Assembly: GCA_022842245.1 (NCBI GenBank)
Contig: JALHPZ010000033.1
Coordinates: forward strand, 1 to 64,000
Source of the DNA: Gemmataceae bacterium
Lineage (GTDB): Bacteria > Planctomycetota > Planctomycetia > Gemmatales > Gemmataceae
DNA: 64,000 bases
Direction: 5' to 3'
How positions within the stretch are numbered: the first letter of the stretch is position 1; each line of letters begins with the position of its first letter. A program made the translations under genes and the position numbers. The notes under the pieces are model-generated. The model was not told the DNA's origin. It made no database searches and worked only from the letters and a program-made list of their open reading frames with translations. This document shows positions 33,034 through 43,297 of this stretch, piece by piece.

Positions 33034-35955
33034 ATGCGTCTCGCCTTGCTCCCTGTGCTGCTGATCGCGTTCGTCCCCGGCTTCGCCGCCGATCCGCCGA
33101 AGGAAGTCGACTACTCCAAGGAACTGCCGCGCATCCCGCCGACGGAGCCGAAGGACGCGCTGAAGACGTTCGTCCTGAAGCCCGGTTATAAACTTGAACT
33201 GGTCGCCAGCGAGCCGTTGATCGCCAGCCCGGTGGCCGTGGCGTGGGACGAGAACTCGCGGCTCTACGTCGTCGAGATGCGCGGCTACAGCGAGAACCGC
33301 GACGAGAAGCTCAGCCGCGTGAAGCTGCTGGAGAGCACGAAGGGCGACGGCATCTACGACAAGGCGACCGTCTTCGCGGATGGATTACTGTGGCCGACGG
33401 CCGTCGCGTGCTGGGACGGCGGCGTCTTCGTCGGCGATGCCCCGCACATCTACTACATGAAGGACACCGACGGCGACGGGAAGGCCGACGTAAAGAAGAT
33501 CGTCTTCAACGGCTTCGGCACGCAGAACGTCCAGGGCCTCTTGAACACGTTCCTCTGGACCTTCGACAACCGCATCCACGGCACGGCCAGTAGCAACGGC
33601 GGCACCATCTCGAAGCCCGACGACAAGTCCTTCAAACCGCTGACCATCAACGGCCGGGACTTCGACTTCGATCCGCGCACGCTCGACCTGCGGCCAACGA
33701 GCGGCGGGGCGCAGCACGGCATGACCTTCGACGACTGGGGCCACAAGTTCGTCTCGTCCAACAGCGACCATATTCAACAGGTGATGTACGAGGACCGCTA
33801 CATCGCCCGGAACCCGTACCTGATCGCTCCGCCGCCGCGCGTGAGCATCGCCAGCGATGGGCCGCAGGCGGAGGTCTTCCCGGCGGCGGCGCCCGAGCCG
33901 TGGCGGGTCGTGCGGACGCGGCTGCGCGTGCAGGGGATCACGCCCGGCATCGTCGAGGGCGGCGGCCGGACGGCCGGCTACTTCACCGGCGCGACCGGCG
34001 TGACGATCTTTCGCGGCGACGCCGCCCCGGACCTGAAGGGCCTCGCCTTCGTCGGCGACGCGTGCAGCAGCCTCGTCCACCGCAAGAAGCTGACGCTCCC
34101 CGAAGGCAGCGTGCAGTACCGGGCCGACCGGATCGACAAGGAGTCGGAGTTCCTGGCGTCGACGGACAACTGGTTCCGGCCGGTGCAGTTCGCGAACGGC
34201 CCGGACGGCTGCCTGACGGTGATCGACATGTACCGCGAGACGATCGAGCACCCGGCGAGTCTGCCGCCGCCGATCAAGAAGCACCTGGACCTGACGAGCG
34301 GCCGCGACCGCGGGCGGCTCTGGCGCGTGTTTGCGGAGGGGGTCACGCCGCGGTCGCTGCCGAAACTCGGCGGGCTGAAGACGGAGGAGTTGGTGAAGCT
34401 GCTGGACCACCCGAACGCGTGGCACCGCGAGACGGCGAGCCGGCTGCTGTATGAGCGGCAGGACAAGGCGGCGGTGGAGCCGTTGCGGGCGATACTGAAG
34501 AGTGGCGGGGCGTATGGGAAGGTGCATGCGATGTATGCTTTGCGTGGAATTAAGGCTTTGGAAGTAACTCACATAGGCCAGGCCATGTCGTCGAGTGAAC
34601 ATCCCGTTCAATATCACGCTGCAAGGCTTATGGATGATTGTGATGACAGTACACCAATCAGTGATTCGATTAATGACTTATCACGCATAGCTACATTTCA
34701 AGTCCGATATCAACTTGCATTCTCCACTACTGCCCGTTTGATTCCGAGCGAGCATCTGAAGGATCGCTATCAACGATTGGCAATCGTCAGTTGGATGATT
34801 AATGAACGGGCGGCCGATGATCTAAGACGTTTCATAGATCAGAAGCGCCATCGGCTAAGTCCCGAAATCCGAACATTGATGCTTGAAATCTGCTCGGTAG
34901 TCGTTCGTCGTGACGACTTAACCCAGACGAACTCCATTGCAGAATCGATCGGGAAACTCCCGACAACTGACGGCGAGTTCGTTCTATCGATGGTAAAAGT
35001 ATTCAGTGAGACGGGAGGTAGGAATTCGCGGGCGGCCATCGAAAAGGCCGTCAAACCTGACGCGATTCAACATCTCCTTCTCGGCGCGCTGAAGTCGATC
35101 CACGACGACAAACTACCCGCTGCCGCCCGCATCGACGCTATCCGCTCGCTCTCGCTCGGCAAGCTCGCCGACGTGCGCGGGCCGCTCGTCAAGCTGCTCG
35201 ACCTCCGGCAGCCCGGCGAAGTGCAGCTCGCGGCCCTCGGGGTGCTCGACCGCTTCAACGATCCCGAACTGCCGGCCGTGCTCCTCAAGAACTGGGAGAC
35301 GCTCTCGCCGCGACTCCGCGCCGCGGCCGGGGATGCCTTGTTGTCCCGGCCGGAGCGATCGAAGGCGCTGCTCGACGCCGTCGAGACGAAGACGTTCGCA
35401 CCGCAGAACCTCGACGCCACGCAGATCAAGCGACTGACGACCCACAAGGACGCCGCAATCCAAAAGCGAGCTTCCATATTGCTCGCCGCGTTCAAGCCGG
35501 CCCGGCGGACGGAGGTCGTCGAGAAGTACCGCAAGGCCCTGGAGCTGACCGGCGACGCGGCGAAGGGGAAGGCGATCTTCACCAAGACCTGCGCCGCCTG
35601 CCACAAGCTGGAGGGCACCGGCCACGAACTCGGGCCGAACCTCTCCGCGATGAAGAACCGCGGCATGGACGCGATCCTGACGAACGTGCTCGACCCGAAC
35701 GCCGAGGTGAACCCGCAGTACCTCAGCTACAACGCGAATCTCGACGACGGCCGGCATGTGACGGGCATGATCCAGGCCGAGACCGCCAACAGCGTCACCT
35801 TCATCCGCGGCGAAGGGCTGAAGGATATTGTGAGCCGGGCGAATATTGAGACTTTGAAGAGTACGGGACTATCATTGATGCCCGAAGGTCTCGAAAAGGA
35901 TATCACGGTCGAAGCGATGGCCGACCTGATCGCGTATTTGATGAATGTAAAATGA
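33034..35955 (+). CDS. PVC-type membrane-bound dehydrogenase / HEAT / cytochrome c protein
   Basis: This 973-residue exported protein has a signal peptide (MRLALLPVLLIAFVPGFAA). A TIGR02604-type beta-propeller covers about residues 45-430 (LELVASEPLIASPVAVAWDE). A HEAT-like helical part covers about 440-830, and a C-terminal cytochrome c module carries C853-A-A-C-H857 (KTCAACHKLEGTGHELGPNL) in the TIGR02603 style. These planctomycete proteins are thought to oxidise carbohydrates or related substrates in the periplasm; substrates are unproven. The HEAT section encoded at about 34510-35050 is strikingly AT-richer than the rest, though the frame is intact. Confidence 0.9.
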   Translation: MRLALLPVLLIAFVPGFAADPPKEVDYSKELPRIPPTEPKDALKTFVLKPGYKLELVASEPLIASPVAVAWDENSRLYVVEMRGYSENRDEKLSRVKLLESTKGDGIYDKATVFADGLLWPTAVACWDGGVFVGDAPHIYYMKDTDGDGKADVKKIVFNGFGTQNVQGLLNTFLWTFDNRIHGTASSNGGTISKPDDKSFKPLTINGRDFDFDPRTLDLRPTSGGAQHGMTFDDWGHKFVSSNSDHIQQVMYEDRYIARNPYLIAPPPRVSIASDGPQAEVFPAAAPEPWRVVRTRLRVQGITPGIVEGGGRTAGYFTGATGVTIFRGDAAPDLKGLAFVGDACSSLVHRKKLTLPEGSVQYRADRIDKESEFLASTDNWFRPVQFANGPDGCLTVIDMYRETIEHPASLPPPIKKHLDLTSGRDRGRLWRVFAEGVTPRSLPKLGGLKTEELVKLLDHPNAWHRETASRLLYERQDKAAVEPLRAILKSGGAYGKVHAMYALRGIKALEVTHIGQAMSSSEHPVQYHAARLMDDCDDSTPISDSINDLSRIATFQVRYQLAFSTTARLIPSEHLKDRYQRLAIVSWMINERAADDLRRFIDQKRHRLSPEIRTLMLEICSVVVRRDDLTQTNSIAESIGKLPTTDGEFVLSMVKVFSETGGRNSRAAIEKAVKPDAIQHLLLGALKSIHDDKLPAAARIDAIRSLSLGKLADVRGPLVKLLDLRQPGEVQLAALGVLDRFNDPELPAVLLKNWETLSPRLRAAAGDALLSRPERSKALLDAVETKTFAPQNLDATQIKRLTTHKDAAIQKRASILLAAFKPARRTEVVEKYRKALELTGDAAKGKAIFTKTCAACHKLEGTGHELGPNLSAMKNRGMDAILTNVLDPNAEVNPQYLSYNANLDDGRHVTGMIQAETANSVTFIRGEGLKDIVSRANIETLKSTGLSLMPEGLEKDITVEAMADLIAYLMNVK

Positions 35956-35961
35956 ATTATT

Positions 35962-36051
35962 AGCCGCAGATGAACACAGATAGTCAAAGATAAAACTGAG
36001 TTCAGTTTGAAATCATTCTTTATCTGTGTTCATCCGTGTTGATCTGTGGCT
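35962..36051. repeat. imperfect inverted repeat with inner palindrome
   Basis: AGCCGCAGATGAACACAGAT at 35962 onward pairs with ATCTGTGTTCAT...CTGTGGCT ending at 36051; the right arm carries ten extra bases. AAACTGAGTTCAGTTT at 35993-36008 is an inner perfect palindrome. It lies just past the cytochrome gene and 23 bp before the next start, so it may act as a terminator or a 5'-leader structure. Confidence 0.75.
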
Positions 36052-36074
36052 ATTCCTCTTCCTCGGAGAATTCC

Positions 36075-37391
<1,317 letters not shown>

Positions 37392-37441
37392 TGGGATGGC
37401 GGGCGATGTGAAAAGATGGCCCGCGTCGTCGAGGGTGTATC

Positions 37442-38104
37442 ATGCCGGTACACGATTGGACCCGCGTGGATGTCGGGGTCTTCCACGCTTTTCACCACGG
37501 CTGGATATCCGAGATTTCTCGGGAGTTAAACCGAATCATTCCGGCAGATAAATACTATGCGCTGCCGGTACTAATCTTTGGGGATACAGTTCCGCCAAGT
37601 AGCGTTTCAAAAATCGTAGACGTGATTGAATGGTATGCGAACAAGAAGAAGTCGGTCGCGGTTTTCCGGCGCACCGACCACCTCACCGTGGCTGTGCTGG
37701 ATATCGTTACGCCGGGGAATAAATGCTCGCGCGGTACGATTGAACTGTTTGGTAAACAATACCGAGGCGTTCTCGAACCCGGATGTAACTTGGATGTTAT
37801 CGACCTCTACCCGCCGACATCGCGCGATCCCGAGGGTATTCACCCCGTCATCTGGGGCGAGGACGACGCCGGCGAATACAAGTTCGATCCCGCGCACCCG
37901 CTCACCTGCGCCGCCTACGTCGGCGGGGCCGACGCGCAAGCGTTCGTCGAACCGGTCGCCGTCGGCGACGTTCTCCCGAATCTGCCGCTCTTCCTGCTGT
38001 CGGACGTCTACGTCAACGTGCCGCTGGAAGCGACATACCGCTCCGCGTTCGAGGCGTTGCCAAAGTTTCTTCAAGACGATTTGAACGCGACGATTTCCGT
38101 TTGA
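37442..38104 (+). CDS. hypothetical MPVHDWTRV-type protein, DUF4058-like core
   Basis: This 220-residue protein starts MPVHDWTRVDVGVFHAFHHG, the opening of a family expanded in planctomycetes, and has FRRTDHLTVAVLDIVTPGNK followed by VIDLYPPTSRDPEGIHPVIW. The hydrophobic strand ending in a polar residue before PGNK recalls the DUF4058/PD-(D/E)xK-like fold. Biochemical role unknown. The first 250 bp are less GC-rich than the neighbourhood. It is a lone plus-strand gene, 50 bp after the Gfo/Idh/MocA gene. Confidence 0.7.
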   Translation: MPVHDWTRVDVGVFHAFHHGWISEISRELNRIIPADKYYALPVLIFGDTVPPSSVSKIVDVIEWYANKKKSVAVFRRTDHLTVAVLDIVTPGNKCSRGTIELFGKQYRGVLEPGCNLDVIDLYPPTSRDPEGIHPVIWGEDDAGEYKFDPAHPLTCAAYVGGADAQAFVEPVAVGDVLPNLPLFLLSDVYVNVPLEATYRSAFEALPKFLQDDLNATISV

Positions 38105-38122
38105 ACTCTCATCTTCCGGCCC

Positions 38123-38779
38123 TCATTCGAGGGCGTCTCGCATCCGTTGCCACGTGGCGGCTTCGCCCTCCGCGCGAAGCCGCTGCAGCCACGGCCAGTC
38201 GGCGAAGCCGTCGAGGAGCACGCGGCGGCGCGCGGGGTCGGGCACGCGCTCGTGAACCAGTGGCCGAATCGCATCGAGAAGGCGGACCCACGTTGCGAAC
38301 GCGTCGTCGTACTCGGCTTCGATCTTTTCGCGAATGCGGCGCGCGAGGGCCGGGGCCGCACCGCCGGTGTTGACGGCGATCGTCAGCCCGCCGCGGCGGA
38401 CGACGGCGGGTAGGGCGAAATCCCCGTCGGCCGGATCGGTCGCGGAGTTCACCCAAAGGCCTCGCTGCCGGGCATCGCGCACGACTCGCCCATTCACTTC
38501 GGCGGTCGCGGCCGCGACGACGAGCGCGACGCCATCGAGGTGCTCGACGCGATACGGTTCGTGGAGCCACTCGCCCGCCGTCCAACCGTCGGGCCGCGGT
38601 TCGAGGGCGACGACACGCACGGTCGCACCGCCGTCAATGGAGGCCCGCGCCTTCCGACGACCGACGGAACCGCCCCCGACGACAAGCACGCATCTCCCGG
38701 TCATGTTCAGCAGGATCGGCAACACCGGTGGTCTCCGCGACGTGCCGTCATTATGCGGCCAACGGAATTGAATTGCCAT
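38123..38779 (-). CDS. precorrin-2 dehydrogenase / sirohydrochlorin ferrochelatase (siroheme synthase N-domain)
   Basis: This 218-residue protein reads LPILLNMTGRCVLVVGGGSV, then GRRKARASIDGGATVRVVA, the NAD-binding head of CysG-N/Met8p. ALVVAAATAEVNGRVVRDAR and VNSATDPADGDFALPAVVRR follow, then VNTGGAAPALARRIREKIE. It oxidises precorrin-2 to sirohydrochlorin and may insert Fe to make siroheme. The methyltransferase half of CysG is absent. The start at 38779 is likely; 38809 is possible. It is divergent from the M24 peptidase gene, 121 bp away. Confidence 0.88.
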   Translation of the reverse strand: MAIQFRWPHNDGTSRRPPVLPILLNMTGRCVLVVGGGSVGRRKARASIDGGATVRVVALEPRPDGWTAGEWLHEPYRVEHLDGVALVVAAATAEVNGRVVRDARQRGLWVNSATDPADGDFALPAVVRRGGLTIAVNTGGAAPALARRIREKIEAEYDDAFATWVRLLDAIRPLVHERVPDPARRRVLLDGFADWPWLQRLRAEGEAATWQRMRDALE

Positions 38780-38900
38780 TCGCTGGCCCGCCGGACATAC
38801 TGACGACATCACCAGTCCGGTTTTCCCGCCCGGCCGCGATCCGACGGCTCCGCCCTTCCGGTCCTCGCCCGTCGCCCGGCCCCAGCTTCGGTTTCGGCCC

Positions 38901-40022
38901 ATGAACTATCTTCCCCTCCGTAGGAACTCGCTGCTCCGCGAACTCAAGAAAGAGTCCCTCGAAGTCGCCCTCGTGACGAATCCCACCAACGTCACGTACC
39001 TCTCCGGATTCCACGGAGACAGCTCGTATCTGGTGCTTTCCCCCAAACATGCGATCCTCGTCACAGACGACCGCTTCGCCCAGCAGGCGGCCGAGGAGTG
39101 CCCGGACCTGGAAGTCCACATCCGTCCGCACAACGAGACGACGCCAAAGGCCGCCGGCGACGTGCTGGGCAAGGTCGGCGCGAAGTCGGTCGCGGTCGAG
39201 GCGGACCACGTCACGCTCAGCCTGCTGGAATCGTTGAAGGAGTCCGCGCCGAAGTGCGTGTTCGCGCCGACGCGAGGGAAGATCGAGGCGCTGCGCGCGG
39301 TGAAGGATGCTTCGGAGGTGGAGGCGATCCGGGCGGCGATCAAGGTGGCCGAGCGCGCCTATGTGATGTTCAAGACGACGCTGCGCGAGAGCGACACCGA
39401 GAAGGACCTGGCGGCGGCGATGGAAGCGGCGGTGCGGCGCGCCGGCGGCGATGGCACACCGTTCCCGCCGATCCTCGCCGTGGGCGAGCGGGGCGCGCTG
39501 CCGCACGCCCCGCCGACGATGAAGACGCTCGGCGAAGCGAGCAAGCTGCTCGTCGATTGGGGCGCGGTTCTCAACGGTTATCGCAGCGACCTCACGCGAA
39601 CGTTTCGCTCGCCGTTCGAGGTGGCGCCGATGCGGCGAAACAAAGCCGAGCGCGTCGGCTACGACTTCGAGGAGATTTACCGCGTCGTGCTGAAAGCGCA
39701 GGAGGCCGCCATCGCCACGGTGCGCGAGGGGGTGCCGGGCAAGGAGGTCGACGCCGCCGCCCGGAAGGTGATCGCCGACGCCGGCTACGGGCAGTACTTC
39801 ACGCACGGCCTCGGCCACGGCATCGGACTCGACACCCACGAACTCCCCCGCGTCCGCGAGAATTCCACCTGCACGCTCGAAACCGGCAACGTCATCACCA
39901 TCGAGCCGGGCATCTACATCCCCGGCTGGGGCGGCGTGCGCATCGAGGACGACCTGCTGGTCCGCCGCGACGGCGCCCTCGTCCTTTCGACGCTTCCGAA
40001 AGACGGCAGCGCGACGGTGTGA
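38901..40022 (+). CDS. M24-family aminopeptidase (Xaa-Pro peptidase type)
   Basis: This 373-residue protein has a creatinase-type N-domain (LVTNPTNVTYLSGFHGDSSY) and a pita-bread metallopeptidase domain from about residue 135. Metal ligands appear in LVDWGAVLNGYRSDLTRTF (two Asp), the GLGHGIGLDTHE His and two Glu in VITIEPGIYIPGWGGVRIED. It should remove N-terminal residues before proline. No signal peptide, so cytoplasmic. Confidence 0.92.
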   Translation: MNYLPLRRNSLLRELKKESLEVALVTNPTNVTYLSGFHGDSSYLVLSPKHAILVTDDRFAQQAAEECPDLEVHIRPHNETTPKAAGDVLGKVGAKSVAVEADHVTLSLLESLKESAPKCVFAPTRGKIEALRAVKDASEVEAIRAAIKVAERAYVMFKTTLRESDTEKDLAAAMEAAVRRAGGDGTPFPPILAVGERGALPHAPPTMKTLGEASKLLVDWGAVLNGYRSDLTRTFRSPFEVAPMRRNKAERVGYDFEEIYRVVLKAQEAAIATVREGVPGKEVDAAARKVIADAGYGQYFTHGLGHGIGLDTHELPRVRENSTCTLETGNVITIEPGIYIPGWGGVRIEDDLLVRRDGALVLSTLPKDGSATV

Positions 40023-40025
40023 GGC

Positions 40026-41507
40026 TCACGGCGCGGCCCAGTCGCGGGCGCGGTCGATGGCGCGCGCCCAGTGGGCGGCCGCGGCGCGGTCCGGGCTTCC
40101 GGCGGGTTCAAATCGCTTTTCCACCCGGTACTGGCGTGCCAGTTCGTCCGTCGAGGTCCAGACACCGGTGGCAAGGCCGGCGAGGTACGCCGCGCCAAGC
40201 GCCGTCGATTCGGTGATGATGGGCCGCGCCACTGGCACGCCGAGCAGGTTGGCCTGCGTCTGCATGAGCAGGTCGCTTTTCGCCGCGCCGCCGTCGACGC
40301 GGAGTTCGAGGGGCGGGCGGCCCGTATCGGCCGCCATCGCGTTCAGCAGGTCCGCCGACTGGAAGGCGATCGCTTCGAGGGCGGCGCGGGCGAGGTGGCC
40401 GGCGGTGCTGCCGCGTGTCAGGCCGACGATGGTGCCGCGCGCGTGCGGGTCCCAATACGGCGCGCCGAGTCCGGTGAAGGCCGGCACGAAATAGACTCCG
40501 CCGTTGTCCGGCACCGTGGCGGCGAGGGCATTGATCTCCTCGGCGGTACGGATGATCTTCAACCCGTCCCGCAGCCACTGGATGGCAGCACCGGCCACGA
40601 AGACCGCGCCTTCGAGAGCGTAGGTCGTCCGCCCGCCGATCGTCCAGCCCACCGTCGTGATAAGCTGGTTCCGCGACGCGACCGGCGCGTCGCCGACGTT
40701 CTGGAGCATGAAGCAGCCGGTGCCGTAGGTGTTCTTCGTCAGGCCCGGGGCGAAGCACATCTGGCCAAAGAGCGCCGCCTGCTGGTCCCCGGCGATGCCC
40801 GCGATCGGTACGCCCGCGAGGCCCGGTGCCGTCGCCACGCCGTACACCTCGCTCGACGAGCGCACCGCCGGCAGGATGTCCCGCGGCACGTTCAGAATCC
40901 GCAACAGTTCGTCGTCCCAATCGAGCGCATGGATGTCGAAGAGCATCGTACGGGACGCATTGCTGGTATCGGTGACGTGCGCGGTACCCCCGGTCAGCTT
41001 CCACGCGAGCCAAGTGTCGATGGTGCCGAAGGCGAGTTGCCCGGCCTCGGCTTTCGCCCGCGCGCCGGGCACATGGTCGAGTAGCCAGGCGATCTTGCTG
41101 CCGGAGAAGTAGGCGTCGATCGGCAGGCCGGTGCGGCCGCGCACGAAATCGGTGCGACCGTCGGCGCGCAGGCGTTCACAGTGTTCGGCCGTGCGGCGGT
41201 CCTGCCAGACAATGGCGGGGCCGACCGGCGTGCCGGTCGCGCGGTCCCAGAGCACCGTCGTCTCGCGCTGGTTGGCGATGCCGATGGCGGCGAGGTCCTT
41301 CGCGGCCAACTTCGCCCGGTTGAGCGCCTCGACGGCCACGCCGATCTGCGCCGCCCAGATTTCCTCGGCGTCGTGCTCGACCCAACCGGGCTGCGGGAAA
41401 TGCTGCGGGAATTCCTTCTGAGCGATGGCAACGGGGCGGCCGTCGGAATCGAAGACGATGGCGCGGGCGCTGGTGGTGCCTTCGTCGAGCGAGAGGACGT
41501 ACTTCAT
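40026..41507 (-). CDS. glpK: glycerol kinase
   Basis: This 493-residue protein starts at MKYVLSLDEGTTSARAIVFD (41507), the FGGY-kinase phosphate loop. It has the GlpK blocks WVEHDAEEIW, IGIANQRETTVLWDRATGTP, VWQDRRT, AGIAGDQQAALFGQ, TKNTYGTGCFML and FVPAFTGLGAPYWDPHARGT. It phosphorylates glycerol to sn-glycerol 3-phosphate. No glpF or glpD is adjacent. A GDPD-type enzyme at 14.8 kb could supply glycerol phosphate but is far away. Confidence 0.95.
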   Translation of the reverse strand: MKYVLSLDEGTTSARAIVFDSDGRPVAIAQKEFPQHFPQPGWVEHDAEEIWAAQIGVAVEALNRAKLAAKDLAAIGIANQRETTVLWDRATGTPVGPAIVWQDRRTAEHCERLRADGRTDFVRGRTGLPIDAYFSGSKIAWLLDHVPGARAKAEAGQLAFGTIDTWLAWKLTGGTAHVTDTSNASRTMLFDIHALDWDDELLRILNVPRDILPAVRSSSEVYGVATAPGLAGVPIAGIAGDQQAALFGQMCFAPGLTKNTYGTGCFMLQNVGDAPVASRNQLITTVGWTIGGRTTYALEGAVFVAGAAIQWLRDGLKIIRTAEEINALAATVPDNGGVYFVPAFTGLGAPYWDPHARGTIVGLTRGSTAGHLARAALEAIAFQSADLLNAMAADTGRPPLELRVDGGAAKSDLLMQTQANLLGVPVARPIITESTALGAAYLAGLATGVWTSTDELARQYRVEKRFEPAGSPDRAAAAHWARAIDRARDWAAP

Positions 41508-41637
41508 TGAGGGAACCCGGAAGAGGTGCCGTCCAGTATGCGGGGTGTGCGGCGGCGCGGCCATCGAATTGCGTGCGGCGGATCGGGCCGCCGATCCTAT
41601 CATGGCGGAGTTCCCTCCTTGTTCGCGGAGTCGATCG

Positions 41638-43263
41638 ATGAACGGACTACGTGCGTGGGTCGCATGGCTCGCTCTCGCGGGCGCGGCATCGGCCGTCTCG
41701 GCCGCCGATCCGGACGTGGACGCGGCGGCGCGGATCAAGGCGGATGTGGCCGTGCTCGCCAGCGACCGCTTCGAGGGCCGCGGGCCGGGCACGCGCGGCG
41801 AGGAACTGACAACCGACTTCCTGTCCGCGGGCTTTGCCAAGGCCGGCCTTGCCCCCGCCGGCGCGCGTGGCTCATTCCTCCAACCCGTGCCGCTCTTCAA
41901 GATCACCACCGACTCCAAGGCCACCCTTGCTGCCGCGAAGGGGGACCAACGGTTGAACTTCGTGATCGAGGAGGAGTTCGCCGGCATCGTCCACACGCAG
42001 TCGGAACTCGAAACGATCGACGCGGAGGCGGTGTTCGTCGGCCACGGCATCGACGCGCCCGCCTACGGTTGGGACGACTATGCCGGTCTCGACGTGAAGG
42101 GCAAGATCGTCGTCGCCTTCACCAACGAACCGCCGTCGGACGATCCGAAGTTCTTCGGCGGTACGGCGCTGACGTACTTCGGCCGCTGGTCGTACAAGTA
42201 CGAGGAGGCTGCCCGCCGCGGCGCGAAGGCCTGCTTCCTCATCCACACCAACGAAACCGCCGGCTACCCGTACTCCGTGGTCAAGCGCCTCGACGGCGCG
42301 CAGCTCAAGCGCGATCCGGCGCAGCCCGCGCTCGCCTTCGCCGGCTGGCTCTCGCGCGGCGCCGGCGAGAAACTCCTCGGCCTCGCCGGCCAGACCGTCG
42401 ACGGTGCCCTCAAGGCGTCCGATACGAAGGGGTTCAAGGCATTCCCGCTCGGCGTCAAATTGAGCGGCCGCTTTCCGACCAAGGTCGAATCGCTCGTGAG
42501 CCACAACGTCGTCGGCCGCGTCGAGGGGAGCGACCCGAAGCTCAAGGATGAGACGATCGTCTTCACCGCCCATTGGGACCACCTCGGCGTCGGCAAGGCG
42601 ACGCTCGGCGACGCGATCCACAACGGCGCCGCCGACAACGCCACCGGCTGTGCGCTCCTGCTCGAACTCGCGCGCACCTGGGCGAAGCAATCCCCGAAGC
42701 CGAAGCGCTCGGCGCTGTTCCTCGCCGTCACGGCCGAGGAGAAGGGATTGCTCGGCTCGAAGTACTACGCGCAGAACCCGCTCGTCCCGCTTGGAAAGAC
42801 GGCGCTGAACCTCAACTTCGACATGATCCTGCCGCTCGGCCCGCTGGAGTCGATCGTGCTCAACGGCGCGGAGCGCACGACGGTGTGGTCGACAATGAAC
42901 GAGATCGCGCAAAGCCAGGGCCTCACGATCGAACCGGACCCGCGCGCGGCCGCGGGCACGTACTATCGGTCGGACCACTTCTCACTGGCGCGCGCGGGCG
43001 TGCCGGCGTTCTCGGTCGCGGCCGGGACCAAGATCAAGGGTAAACCGGCCGACTTCGCCCGCGCCGCCATGAAGGAATTCAACGAGAAGGCGTACCACAC
43101 GCCGCAGGACGAGCTGCGCGACGACTGGGACTTCTCCGGTTTCCCGACTCTGGTGCGGTTCGCGGTGGAGGCGGGCCGCCGTGCCGCCAACGCCGACGGG
43201 CTGCCGACGTGGGTGGCCGGCGACGAGTTCCTCCCGGCCCGCGAGAAGAGCGGCGTGAAGTGA
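41638..43263 (+). CDS. secreted M28-family metallopeptidase with PA-type insert
   Basis: This 541-residue protein starts at MNGLRAWVAWLALAGAASAV (41638), a signal peptide. A PA-like domain (AVFVGHGIDAPAYGWDDYAG, then LDVKGKIVV) precedes the M28 peptidase domain. Zinc ligands are seen in FTAHWDHLG, GAADNATGCALLLELA and VTAEEKGLLGSKYYA with the catalytic Glu pair. YRSDHFSLARAGVPAFSV carries the last His. It is predicted to be an extracytoplasmic aminopeptidase. Confidence 0.92.
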   Translation: MNGLRAWVAWLALAGAASAVSAADPDVDAAARIKADVAVLASDRFEGRGPGTRGEELTTDFLSAGFAKAGLAPAGARGSFLQPVPLFKITTDSKATLAAAKGDQRLNFVIEEEFAGIVHTQSELETIDAEAVFVGHGIDAPAYGWDDYAGLDVKGKIVVAFTNEPPSDDPKFFGGTALTYFGRWSYKYEEAARRGAKACFLIHTNETAGYPYSVVKRLDGAQLKRDPAQPALAFAGWLSRGAGEKLLGLAGQTVDGALKASDTKGFKAFPLGVKLSGRFPTKVESLVSHNVVGRVEGSDPKLKDETIVFTAHWDHLGVGKATLGDAIHNGAADNATGCALLLELARTWAKQSPKPKRSALFLAVTAEEKGLLGSKYYAQNPLVPLGKTALNLNFDMILPLGPLESIVLNGAERTTVWSTMNEIAQSQGLTIEPDPRAAAGTYYRSDHFSLARAGVPAFSVAAGTKIKGKPADFARAAMKEFNEKAYHTPQDELRDDWDFSGFPTLVRFAVEAGRRAANADGLPTWVAGDEFLPAREKSGVK

Positions 43264-43297
43264 TGGTTAACGAACACGTCCCTCCCGGTGTTGCTGA

